DNA of 64,000 nt from an uncultured Saprospiraceae bacterium. GTDB taxonomy: Bacteria; Bacteroidota; Bacteroidia; Chitinophagales; Saprospiraceae. Position 1 is the first letter of the stretch, and each line of letters starts with the position of its first letter. The notes under the pieces are model-generated. The model was not told the DNA's origin. It ran no database searches and saw only the letters and a program-made list of their open reading frames with translations. The stretch spans positions 62,001 through 126,000 of the forward strand of contig CAKZQC010000026.1 of NCBI GenBank assembly GCA_937139495.1, written 5' to 3'. Made by a program: the position numbers and the translations under genes. Positions 44,109 to 52,363 of the stretch are shown one piece after another.

Positions 44109-44681
44109 ATGAAATATATTTTTCTTTATTTATTGTTCGCTTGGTCTGCTATTGCGATAGCACAAGACAGCCCCATCAATACCCAAACCCTCAATGCACT
44201 ACTAGGAACGACTCGCCTCAGAGCCAGCGAACCTATCAATATTGATTCTAGTTGGGTGCATTTTTTGGCTAATCATAGCCAGTACGAGCTACAAGAAGTC
44301 CCAAATGCAACACACAAACAACTGATTTATCAATACGCTCAACAAGGTATTGCTGTTCGGACTCGCAAGACAGGTGTAGCGATTGCTTCGCTCGATGAGT
44401 TTGTAGCCTCTATCAGCATAGATACCAAGCCAGCAGCACAACAGTTATTGCCTTACGGCTGCCACAGTGATATGAATTGCAAAGCATTCAAAAAACAACT
44501 CAAACTACTAGAATTTAAGTACGTCAAATCTGCTAGCAAAACTTCCGATAAGACCTTGCGGAAGGAAGTATTTGCTAACGAGACGGTGACGGTGGCATTG
44601 CTATACAAAAAAAATGTACTGCAAAACATAACGTTGATAGCCAACCTAGATGCCATGTATGGCGGCTTGCTTATCAAATAA
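44109..44681 (+). CDS. Small exported protein of unknown function
   Basis: 190 aa. The ATG at 44109 gives a normal signal peptide (MKYIFLYLLFAWSAIAIAQD); a frame from 44073 adds 12 residues. The mature protein has no catalytic motif. It contains VPNATHKQLIYQYAQQGIAVRTR and KTGVAIASLDEFVASISIDT, which suggest alternating strands and helices, and two Cys (CHSDMNC). It stands alone on the plus strand between repeat-bearing intergenic regions. I do not recognise a family. Confidence 0.65.
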   Translation: MKYIFLYLLFAWSAIAIAQDSPINTQTLNALLGTTRLRASEPINIDSSWVHFLANHSQYELQEVPNATHKQLIYQYAQQGIAVRTRKTGVAIASLDEFVASISIDTKPAAQQLLPYGCHSDMNCKAFKKQLKLLEFKYVKSASKTSDKTLRKEVFANETVTVALLYKKNVLQNITLIANLDAMYGGLLIK

Positions 44682-44758
44682 GCTTTTTTTATGAAGAAAC
44701 GTAGGAACTTGCACGGCTTCCTGTTTCAGGATAAGAGCGTGTCTAATATCTAAGTAAT

Positions 44759-44824
44759 CGGTCGTATCAAAAGCAACGCTAATTGCTATTCTTCTCCCAA
44801 AGTAACACTAGCTAAAAAGGGTAC
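44759..44824 (+). repeat. Dispersed intergenic repeat, copy B (partial)
   Basis: Right half of the repeat at 19951-20072 and 61761-61909: ATCAAAAGCAACGCTAA matches the 61.8-kb copy, and ACACTAGCTAAAAAGGGTAC corresponds to its end with small changes. It ends 14 bp from the stop of the minus-strand MDR gene. Just upstream, ATAAGAGCGTGTCTAA (44731-44746) is the exact reverse complement of 61731-61746. Confidence 0.7.
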
Positions 44825-44838
44825 CTTTCCAAGATTTT

Positions 44839-45873
44839 TTATTCCCAATACACAGCTACTTTTCCCATAGATTGGCGATTGCCCAAAAAGTCGTGTGCTT
44901 CTACCAAATCATTGATACTATATTTCCCCCCTATGGTCGGATTAAGTTCGCCTGATTTGATTTGAGCCACTACTCCTTTCAGACAAGTGTTGAGTGCGTC
45001 AGGGCGATTATCTGCTATTCTTAACATATTGACACCTGTTACGCCTTGCGATTTGAGTAGCAACGAAACAACAGGTAATACCCCCAATCCTGCTACTAGT
45101 TTGAGGTCACCCAAAATACCTTTTGCCTTGTCGGAACGGCTAGCTACTCCATAACATATAATTCGTCCTGTCCCGTTGGCAAGTAACCGCCTAGCTTTTT
45201 TGACTGCTTGCCCACCCAGACTATCAAAGACTACATCTAGTGGTTGTTTGCCTGCTATTTGCTTGATTTTAGTTTCAAAATCATCGGTATTGTAGTTGAT
45301 TGGGTGATCTACGCCCAAAGAGCGGAGGTACTCCAACTTGCGTTCCGAACCTGCCGTACCATATACAATGCAACCTTTATTTTTAGCCATTTGCACCAAT
45401 GCTGTACCTACTCCCCCAGCGGCTGCTTGTATGAGTACATGTTCGCCAGCGTGCAGTTGCGTTGTGTATTGCGCACAATAATAAGCGGTGCCATATTGCG
45501 TAGCAATCGCTGCTGCTGCTGCAAAATCCATATCATCTGGAATCACTACCGCTGCACGAGCATCTGCCACTGCATATTCGGCATACCCTCCAAAACGAGT
45601 AAGCGATACCACCCGTTGTCCTACTTCAAATTCTTTGACATTTTTGCCAATAGCGTGTATGTGTCCGACGACCTCGTAGCCTAGTACGGTAGGTAGTGGC
45701 GGACAGTCTTGGTACAATCCTTGGCGAGCCATCACATCGGCAAAGTTTAGCCCAAAGGCTTCCGCTTTGACACAGATTTCGTGGTCTTGAGGTGTAGGAA
45801 TATCTCTTTCTTGAATTTCGAATGCTTCTTGAGCACTTCCAAATTTTTTGAGGATAACAGCACGCATTTTCAT
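44839..45873 (-). CDS. MDR-family NAD(P)H:quinone reductase-like oxidoreductase (VAT-1-like)
   Basis: 344-aa medium-chain dehydrogenase/reductase. The N-terminal GroES-like domain has AFGLNFADVMARQGLYQ and PTVLGYEVVGHIHAIG, without the Cys/His ligands for catalytic zinc, which fits the quinone reductase/VAT-1 branch. The Rossmann domain has the glycine motif VLIQAAAGGVGTALVQMA for NADPH. It also carries DVVFDSLGG. It probably reduces quinones or enones with NADPH; the physiological substrate is unknown. Starts at 45873 and 45867 are both possible. The gene lies about 40 bp downstream of the zinc-ribbon protein gene on the same strand. Confidence 0.87.
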   Translation of the reverse strand: MKMRAVILKKFGSAQEAFEIQERDIPTPQDHEICVKAEAFGLNFADVMARQGLYQDCPPLPTVLGYEVVGHIHAIGKNVKEFEVGQRVVSLTRFGGYAEYAVADARAAVVIPDDMDFAAAAAIATQYGTAYYCAQYTTQLHAGEHVLIQAAAGGVGTALVQMAKNKGCIVYGTAGSERKLEYLRSLGVDHPINYNTDDFETKIKQIAGKQPLDVVFDSLGGQAVKKARRLLANGTGRIICYGVASRSDKAKGILGDLKLVAGLGVLPVVSLLLKSQGVTGVNMLRIADNRPDALNTCLKGVVAQIKSGELNPTIGGKYSINDLVEAHDFLGNRQSMGKVAVYWE

Positions 45874-45912
45874 AGCTTTATATTTTTGTTTTTTTTATCA
45901 ACCTTAGTATTT

Positions 45913-46176
45913 CTATTGCTCCTTTCTGGTGTAGAGCGTATAACTTTTGCAGTCCTTGCATTGGAGTTCAATCCATTCCAACAGACTTTGTTCTTCGTCG
46001 GTACTTTTAGCGAACCTTAGTTTGGTTTCGCTGCTAGCACAAACACCACAAGGATAACCAAAAGAGGGCATATTGGCTCCTTTTTCGTCAATAAATGGCT
46101 TGGCACTGACTTCTATCTGCCACTCCTCTCCCATTTTAGTTTGTATCGTATCGTTTATTTTTATTTCTTTTGCCAT
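45913..46176 (-). CDS. Small zinc-ribbon-like protein, unknown function
   Basis: 87 aa. Two CxxC pairs, PCGVCASS and LQCKDCKSY, about 30 residues apart, would bind one zinc. The N-terminal part (IKINDTIQTKMGEEWQIEV) is beta-like. It has no signal peptide and is cytoplasmic. It lies about 40 bp upstream of the quinone-reductase-like gene on the same strand. The compact cysteine pattern and clean frame support a real gene; function is unknown. Confidence 0.6.
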   Translation of the reverse strand: MAKEIKINDTIQTKMGEEWQIEVSAKPFIDEKGANMPSFGYPCGVCASSETKLRFAKSTDEEQSLLEWIELQCKDCKSYTLYTRKEQ

Positions 46177-46284
46177 TGTTCTATTTTTAGTTGAGCTGCT
46201 AGTATATCGAAGTTGTTAAACAACTTGATCTTCAAAGATAAAAGGACTTTCGTCAAATCTTGGACTAAACTGCTCTTATTCTAC

Positions 46285-46324
46285 AAAAAATAGTCTTTCT
46301 GAACCGAAGTTCAGAAAGACTATT
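46285..46324 (-). terminator. UUCG-loop intrinsic terminator
   Basis: On the minus strand a 16-bp perfect stem (arms 46289-46304 and 46309-46324) closes a TTCG tetraloop and is followed by a T run. It lies 24 bp after the stop of the repeat-bearing membrane protein gene. Confidence 0.9.
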
Positions 46325-46347
46325 AAATATGCTCTATGGCAGTACGA

Positions 46348-48351
46348 TTAGGCAACCAAAAGCGCCCCACCGATTGCAGCACCAGCCGACAAGACAATCG
46401 TAGCCACCAACCACCAAGCAGCTACTGCTGCCGTTTGGCGAAGGTGTTCTGCCTGAATGACAGCCTTACGTTCCAGTCTATTCATGGCACTCACCGCTTT
46501 ATCATTTATTTTCTGTACTTGAAGCGTCACTTCATGTTTTGCTTCTTCTATTGTTTGCGATATTTTATGGATGTGTTTTTTGTCAATCCACGGGGTATTG
46601 GTCAATATTGCCATCAATGTATCCTTGTCGAAAGTATCCAATCTGTTCTTGATAATCGAAAGGCTTTCTTTAGGATTGTTCAATGCCCGTTTTATATCGT
46701 TTTTGAGGTAACGGTATTGCAGCTCGTCTGCATCTGTACTATCCACAAACGACTTCACTTTTCCTTCAAAAGCAACCAATAGGTTATCAATCTGAGGGTT
46801 ATTGTTGGTGATAGCCAAACGTTCGGTAAACTGCTCGACTAGATGCTCTAAACGGTTAGCATACTCATTGATTTTGCCTCTATCCAATGAGGTATTTTGA
46901 TCCAACGCATCAACAATCGTTTTGCGGTCTAGCTGCTTGATTTTTTCTGCCGCTTTTCCCAATTCCGCTTGAGGGTGATTCACAAAATCATTAAAAGATG
47001 CTTGGATTTGCTCTATGTCAATTTCTGACAAGCTACTATTCTTTAGTTTTTCCTTGATCGTATCAATTTGATGTTGAATTTTGCCTTTGTTGACTGACTC
47101 CGCTGCTTTTGCCATCATTTGCTCGATACGGTCAGCATAGTCATTGATTTGACTTCTGTCTAATGCCGAGTTTTTAGTCAGCTCTTTTACAACTGTATCT
47201 CTGTCCACCTGCTTCATTTTCTTGACAAAGTGGGCTGCTTTTCCTTTCGATTCTTTGATGAAGAGATTCAATTCTTTCTCCATATTATTCATGTCCACTT
47301 CCGAAAGATCACTGCTATGGAACTGTTTTTTGATCTTATTGATTTGTTGATCAAATTTTTCTTCATCAGCAGGAGAAAGTGCGACGACATTTTTGATTCC
47401 TTCTTGGAAGGTATCTCCTTTGTCATAGGCTCTTTTAGCTTCTGCCAAAAGTTCTTTCAGGTCATTTACTTTTTGTTTGCCTGCGTCGGTATTGGTATTG
47501 CCAGCTACTTGAATAGCGCCATTAATCATAGTCTGCAAAGCCATCCACTTGGAGGACGTAGTCGAAGATTGGCGACCTCTCTGCTTGGCAGCCGTCTCCA
47601 CGATTTCTTTCAAATCGTTTTTGAGGGTTTCATAACTGGGTACATCTTTCGACAATCTATCGCTAAAGCTGCGTACTGTGTCTAGTACAGCATCGGTATC
47701 AATATCAGTGGCAAACTCTGCACGTATTTTTTCGATAGTCGTACTCGCTACATCTTCTATTTCTGTTTTAGGTGACTTGGCAAAAAGGCTCGTTACCATA
47801 CTAGCAGAAGATTTTAGTCCTGCGACAGCAGTACTAATCAATCCGCCCAATAGTGTTCCAACCATTTTAGTTTCCAAATAGAACATCATCATAAAGAAAG
47901 TTGCCCAAATGACCAAACCTAAGCTCAAACGAGCTATCAAATCTAGTTGAGGCATGATTTGCAATGCTAGAAAAGTAGCCCCAAACAAGGACAAACCAAC
48001 AGTCACCACATTCCACAATCCAACGGCAGCCGTCACTTTGACTCCTGTGGTCATATCTGGATCAATCTCATATTCGTCGTCGTCATCGTCATCATCGTGC
48101 TTCTTCTCAAAGTTAATTCCTTTGTACTTATTGTGAACATAGCTTTTTTTGATATTGCCAATAGCACTAACTCCTGCTGCTACCGAAAGGGCAGTCAATA
48201 AGAATTGGAAGCCAAAAGCCAACAAGACACCTGCTAGTATTACTACTAAGTAATTGGGGGAACTGGTTGCTTCTGCTATGATATTGGTATCCTGAGCGAA
48301 AGCCGAAGAAGTAGCCATCAACATGGCTACTAAGGTTAATAATTTTTTCAT
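46348..48351 (-). CDS. Membrane protein with repeated coiled-coil 'LDRxTxVxxL' modules
   Basis: 667 aa. N-terminal signal or first helix (1-20), membrane helices at about 34-64, 103-130 and 134-157, and a last one at about 642-665. A poly-Asp tract lies at about 86-92. The soluble part (about 190-640) is helical and contains an internal repeat of about 80 residues in at least three copies: about 333-412, 425-505 and 525-603. Each ends in a similar block: VDRDTVVKELTKNSALDR, LDRKTIVDALDQNTSLDR, FDKDTLMAILTNTPWIDK. Similar 'DRDTLVxxL' blocks occur, from memory, in large cyanobacterial proteins. A terminator follows. I do not recognise a function. Confidence 0.6.
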   Translation of the reverse strand: MKKLLTLVAMLMATSSAFAQDTNIIAEATSSPNYLVVILAGVLLAFGFQFLLTALSVAAGVSAIGNIKKSYVHNKYKGINFEKKHDDDDDDDEYEIDPDMTTGVKVTAAVGLWNVVTVGLSLFGATFLALQIMPQLDLIARLSLGLVIWATFFMMMFYLETKMVGTLLGGLISTAVAGLKSSASMVTSLFAKSPKTEIEDVASTTIEKIRAEFATDIDTDAVLDTVRSFSDRLSKDVPSYETLKNDLKEIVETAAKQRGRQSSTTSSKWMALQTMINGAIQVAGNTNTDAGKQKVNDLKELLAEAKRAYDKGDTFQEGIKNVVALSPADEEKFDQQINKIKKQFHSSDLSEVDMNNMEKELNLFIKESKGKAAHFVKKMKQVDRDTVVKELTKNSALDRSQINDYADRIEQMMAKAAESVNKGKIQHQIDTIKEKLKNSSLSEIDIEQIQASFNDFVNHPQAELGKAAEKIKQLDRKTIVDALDQNTSLDRGKINEYANRLEHLVEQFTERLAITNNNPQIDNLLVAFEGKVKSFVDSTDADELQYRYLKNDIKRALNNPKESLSIIKNRLDTFDKDTLMAILTNTPWIDKKHIHKISQTIEEAKHEVTLQVQKINDKAVSAMNRLERKAVIQAEHLRQTAAVAAWWLVATIVLSAGAAIGGALLVA

Positions 48352-48537
48352 CTGTGTTTTTTTTTGAATTGTTTTTTGAACTCTTTTTTTTATTGAACTT
48401 TGTTATCAGTTAAACCCCAAATTTGCTTAATTGTTTATTAAATTTTGCAAAAAAAAAGTAAAATACACTTCAAAAATTTATATAACAAACTGATTATCAA
48501 ATCAAAAATACCTAAAATCAAAAACTGTCAGTTTTCA

Positions 48538-48580
48538 TAAAAAAAGCCTACTTTTTCTACTGAATAGAAAAAATAGGCTT
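48538..48580 (-). terminator. Terminator after the DUF58 gene
   Basis: AAGCCTA-C-TTTTTCTA (48544-48559) pairs with TAGAAAAA-A-TAGGCTT (48565-48580) with one mismatch; a T run follows on the minus strand. Confidence 0.75.
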
Positions 48581-48607
48581 CAATAATTCTTAAAATAAGG
48601 CTTAAAA

Positions 48608-49960
48608 TTAGATCATTCCTCTAGATTTCATTTCCAAATATTTGTTGACGCTACTAACAGAAAGTTCTTCTGGTCGTGTCAATATTACTTGAATACCATA
48701 CTTGCGGAGTTCTTGTACAATCTTGTACTTTTCCTCTACAAATTTGGACGCAATTGTCTTGTAATAAATCTCTTCTGTACTAGATGCCTCTTTGCGAGCA
48801 TAATCCAATATTTCGGTATTTTCAAAAAATACAACGACCAACAAGTGGCTTGAATTGATTCGTCTCAATAGTGGCAACACGCGCACCATTGCCGAATAAC
48901 TCTCAAAATTAGTATATAAAAAGAGTAAACTTCTTCGGCGTATAAACTGCTTGGTGGCAGTATATAACAATTCGTAATTCGCCTCATAATTCCGCTCTTG
49001 CTCTCTATATAAGGTATCAATAATGGTAGTCAGTTGCTTTGGACCTGAGTCTGCTTTGACCGTAGCACCAATCGCATCCGAAAAAGTCATCAGACCTGCT
49101 TTATCGTGCTTTTGGAGGGCAACACTCGAAATAACCAAACTCGTATTGATGGCATAGTCCATCAGGCTCATTCCGTCAAACGGCATTTGCATCGAACGAC
49201 CTTTGTCTATAATCGAATAGATTTGTTGCGAACGTTCGTCCTCAAACTGATTCACCATCAATTCGTTCTTTCTACTCGTTGCCTTCCAGTTGATATTTCT
49301 AAAATCATCGCCTTTGACGTAGTTACGAATTTGGTCAAACTCATAACTTGCTCCTGTACGGCGTACTTTCTTGACCCCTCGCATGGTTGCGATTCGAGCA
49401 ATTGCCATTAGCGAAAAGCGGTTCATTTGCATGATAGAAGGATATACCAATATTTTCTTTTCGAGCTTTTTTTGCAATCTGCGTTCTACGATTCCTAAAG
49501 TAGAGCTTACAAATATATTGACATTAAAGAAGGTATATTCTCCCCTTACAGTAGGTCGAAGGTTATAAGGAAACGTTCTTTTTTCGTCCGCTTTTAGCTT
49601 TGCTTCTATCTCAAAGTCTCGTTTCTGAAATTCGACTGGAATTTCGTCAATAATACTCAAATTCAAAGGCAATCCATAGTGGTTATGCAGGTGCAACTTA
49701 ACTTCGTTGTCGTCGCCCAAAGAAAGTTGGCGAGGCAGCTGCCGAGTACATTCTACATCTACGGCAGGATTGAACAACAAGAATACATCTACTAACACCA
49801 AAGCCGCTCCCGCTACCAATAAAGCTTGTGCCACAGGCAACAAGAAAGAGAAGGGGAAACTCGCTACAAACAAACCTGTAATCCCTCCAAACAACCAAAA
49901 AAATCGGTTATTTAGATACAGATTGCGCAAGGTGACAATACTTAAAATTTTCTTCAACAT
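48608..49960 (-). CDS. DUF58 (vWA-like) domain protein
   Basis: 450 aa. Two hydrophobic segments near residues 20-65 anchor it; the chain then has beta-rich AQ-type segments and the DUF58 hallmark GDDFRNINWKATSRKNELMV, followed by the vWA-like fold (YSIIDKGRSMQMPFDGMSLM with DxGxS-type metal-ion site, SSVALQKHDKAGLMTFSD). DUF58 proteins typically work with MoxR ATPases; the MoxR gene of this window is 42 kb away (5536-6498). It is the last gene before a strong terminator and lies 62 bp downstream of a conserved unknown gene on the same strand. Confidence 0.9.
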   Translation of the reverse strand: MLKKILSIVTLRNLYLNNRFFWLFGGITGLFVASFPFSFLLPVAQALLVAGAALVLVDVFLLFNPAVDVECTRQLPRQLSLGDDNEVKLHLHNHYGLPLNLSIIDEIPVEFQKRDFEIEAKLKADEKRTFPYNLRPTVRGEYTFFNVNIFVSSTLGIVERRLQKKLEKKILVYPSIMQMNRFSLMAIARIATMRGVKKVRRTGASYEFDQIRNYVKGDDFRNINWKATSRKNELMVNQFEDERSQQIYSIIDKGRSMQMPFDGMSLMDYAINTSLVISSVALQKHDKAGLMTFSDAIGATVKADSGPKQLTTIIDTLYREQERNYEANYELLYTATKQFIRRRSLLFLYTNFESYSAMVRVLPLLRRINSSHLLVVVFFENTEILDYARKEASSTEEIYYKTIASKFVEEKYKIVQELRKYGIQVILTRPEELSVSSVNKYLEMKSRGMI

Positions 49961-50022
49961 GGTTTTTAGTTATGGGTAACTCTTATAAAACTCTTTGGTC
50001 TGTGTGCATCAAACAACTTCTC

Positions 50023-51447
50023 CTAATAATCAAACTCCAACCGCTGCAAAGGAAAACCAAATAAGCTTTTTTGCTGTACATAGTTGGCTACTTTGGTTGG
50101 CACCAATCGCTCCCAACCCTCTTCATCGTCTTGTATCATGCGTAGCACTTCCGCAGAATAAATGTGCAATACATCTTCATCAACTTGCTCAATATCCACA
50201 ATTTGGCGGTTGTCCAAAATATGCTTGAACAAGAATTGTATGCCTTGCGGAATCGGCAAATTCTTACTGGTCATCATTTCTCCACTTCCCTCTTTTTGGG
50301 CAGGGTAAACATATACTTGTACCCCTCTCGTAAACACTTCGCCATAAGACACCAACAAACGTCCGTCTTTATTACGGTTATATTTGCCAATAATCAAATC
50401 CAGCAATTCTCTCGCTCCCATCACCAAGCCTAGTCGTGCCACTCTATAATCCATCAAGTAGTCAATCAGTTGCTTGTATCGACCACAATTGGTAATCATC
50501 ACGCGCTGCCCCATGTGATTGAGCAAATCTACTCGATCCAGAAAGTCTTGATTTTCGACCTTTCCTGTTGCTTTTCGCAATTTTCGTAAAGGAATTTCTG
50601 CCAAAATTTCTACGCCTCTACTGTTTGGTGCCGCATCGGCATAAAATTGCTTGGTAGCAGCATTTAGGCGGTCAGCCGTACGGTTAGTTATTGGTTGATA
50701 ACCACCTCGCACTGCCAATACATCTTTTTTGTACACAAATTCGGAAGCATGCAAGGGATTGCCTTGTTTGTCCAATATAGAAACAGGTGTCATGCCTCTT
50801 TTGACCAATTCCATCGCCACTAAGCGGTTGTCAATATTTTTGAAATACGGTCCTGAGAACCGCACCAAATCAATACGAATTCTATCATCTAGATTGTCCA
50901 TCAACGAATCCAGAATCCATTGATAATTGTCCTCATAATGAAAGCAGGCATAAATTAGATTGACTCCCAATACGCCCACTGCTATTTGTTGCAGGCGTGT
51001 ATTATTGTCTAACATCTCTACATGCAAGATTAGTTCATTGGGTTCGCCATAAGGCGTAGATTGAAAACGAACCCCTAGCCACCCTTGACCTTTGTTGGTC
51101 TTGTGATAATTGAGCGTTTCGATGGTATCGGCAAATGCAAAAAGGACGGTGTCGGGTCGCTCTGTCGAGAGTCTGTCCATCATGAGCGTGTACTCATGAT
51201 CCAGCATTTTGTACAACCTTGGCTGGCACACATAGCGCCCACTCTGTTCTATACCATAAATATCATCGCTCACCAATTTGTCATACGCTGACATTGATTT
51301 GGCGATGGTACCCGAAGAGGCCCCCACATCAAAAAAGCAGCCTGCTACTTCTTGTCCTGCTCCAATTTCGGCAAACGAACCATAGATGGTCGTATTCAGG
51401 TTGATTTCGAGTGCTTTTTGTTCGGTTTCTAATATTTGTCTAGACAT
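50023..51447 (-). CDS. Conserved cytoplasmic protein of unknown function
   Basis: 474 aa, no signal peptide. Sequence blocks are strongly conserved-looking: MSRQILETEQKALEINLN, SFAEIGAGQEVAGCFFDVG, SAYDKLVSDDIYG and GRYVCQPRLYKMLDHEY. I recall this family from many Bacteroidota, often with unreliable labels (nicotinate-nucleotide adenylyltransferase or TonB-related), and I do not see HxGH or other nucleotidyltransferase motifs to justify the former. The C-terminus GIQFLFKHILDN and ALG-like segments are helical. I give no function. It precedes the DUF58 gene and follows the Septu-like operon on the same strand. Confidence 0.65.
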   Translation of the reverse strand: MSRQILETEQKALEINLNTTIYGSFAEIGAGQEVAGCFFDVGASSGTIAKSMSAYDKLVSDDIYGIEQSGRYVCQPRLYKMLDHEYTLMMDRLSTERPDTVLFAFADTIETLNYHKTNKGQGWLGVRFQSTPYGEPNELILHVEMLDNNTRLQQIAVGVLGVNLIYACFHYEDNYQWILDSLMDNLDDRIRIDLVRFSGPYFKNIDNRLVAMELVKRGMTPVSILDKQGNPLHASEFVYKKDVLAVRGGYQPITNRTADRLNAATKQFYADAAPNSRGVEILAEIPLRKLRKATGKVENQDFLDRVDLLNHMGQRVMITNCGRYKQLIDYLMDYRVARLGLVMGARELLDLIIGKYNRNKDGRLLVSYGEVFTRGVQVYVYPAQKEGSGEMMTSKNLPIPQGIQFLFKHILDNRQIVDIEQVDEDVLHIYSAEVLRMIQDDEEGWERLVPTKVANYVQQKSLFGFPLQRLEFDY

Positions 51448-51477
51448 AGGTACGTGTAGTAAAGGCAGTGTTATTTT

Positions 51478-51505
51478 AATTAACTTCTAAAATAGGAAGT
51501 TAATT
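51478..51505. repeat. Inverted repeat between the PtuB-like gene and the next gene
   Basis: AATTAACTTC (51478-51487) pairs perfectly with GAAGTTAATT (51496-51505). No T run follows on either strand. It lies about 30 bp before the start of the conserved gene, so it could be an operator or a weak terminator. Confidence 0.4.
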
Positions 51506-51598
51506 GAAATAATAGGCATAGAAAAGGATTATTTTTTTGGGGAGGATAGGTTAAGTACACAGTTCCTTCATTCTAAACCTAAACCTAACAAGTCTTAG

Positions 51599-52363
51599 CT
51601 AGCTTGCAGAATTTATTCTGTGTGGCAATACACAACTTCTTGCCAAATCTTCCAATGCTTGAAATTCCGCTGTCCAAAGATGAGTCTCTTCGAACATTTG
51701 TTTGATCTGATGATATGTGGGTTCTCCCAACAATATCGTTGCAGCAGTAGCTGCATAAGCAGATTTGGGCGTAGATTCGATTAATAATGTTTCCAGTTTT
51801 CCAATAATTATATTTCTACGTCGCGTGTGTTGGCTTATCCCTGAATGATAATCTCTCGTCAGACTCAAAAGTGCCTCTAAATTTTCTATTAGTTGTACGC
51901 CAATTTGATACCTCACATTTGTCAAGCGTTTGCGATTATTCAAATCAACTGCATCAATAGTGGTAGTTCCTGTTGGAGTGATTCCATATAATCGATAGGC
52001 AGAAAAAGATAGATGTTCACTTGGTGTATCGACATAAGGATTGATAATAGGCTCCGCTATTACGTCATGCGTACCTTTGGTGCTGTTACATCGTTTGCAA
52101 GAAGGTAATAAATTTGACCAAAGTACTACATCATTTGGGTATTGGGCTTTGCCTTTGAAGTGCTCTACTTCCATGTATTTACTCTCCTCCGCTGTATTAC
52201 ATTCGCAATAGCAACACTTGTCATGTGAGGACAATAGTAATTGTTCTGGTATTCCATTACCCTTCCAAACCGTTGTGCAATCTGCAATAAATGCAGCCGT
52301 CAATTCTTGTACTTTGGTAGGCGTGAGTGCGGCGGGGGCTGGCAGTTGACTGATTTTAATCAT
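51599..52363 (-). CDS. PtuB-like HNH endonuclease of a Septu-type defence system
   Basis: 254 aa. The HNH zinc-finger region shows KCCYCE (Cys50/Cys51/Cys53), MEVEHFKGKAQYP (His68), WSNLLPSCKRCNSTKG (Asn84, Cys89, Cys92, Asn93) as in the PtuB/TIGR02646 HNH family used by Septu and retron Ec78-type systems. It would cleave nucleic acid when its ATPase partner permits. Its start ATG overlaps the end of the ATPase gene by 8 bp (ATGATTAA), which implies translational coupling. No reverse transcriptase or retron RNA is present, so I call it Septu rather than retron. Confidence 0.82.
   Translation of the reverse strand: MIKISQLPAPAALTPTKVQELTAAFIADCTTVWKGNGIPEQLLLSSHDKCCYCECNTAEESKYMEVEHFKGKAQYPNDVVLWSNLLPSCKRCNSTKGTHDVIAEPIINPYVDTPSEHLSFSAYRLYGITPTGTTTIDAVDLNNRKRLTNVRYQIGVQLIENLEALLSLTRDYHSGISQHTRRRNIIIGKLETLLIESTPKSAYAATAATILLGEPTYHQIKQMFEETHLWTAEFQALEDLARSCVLPHRINSAS

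Noticed and set aside
50023..51447. Nicotinate-nucleotide adenylyltransferase or TonB-related label
   Set aside because: No HxGH or ISSTxxR motif, no signal peptide and no barrel or plug features; such labels appear to come from propagated annotation.
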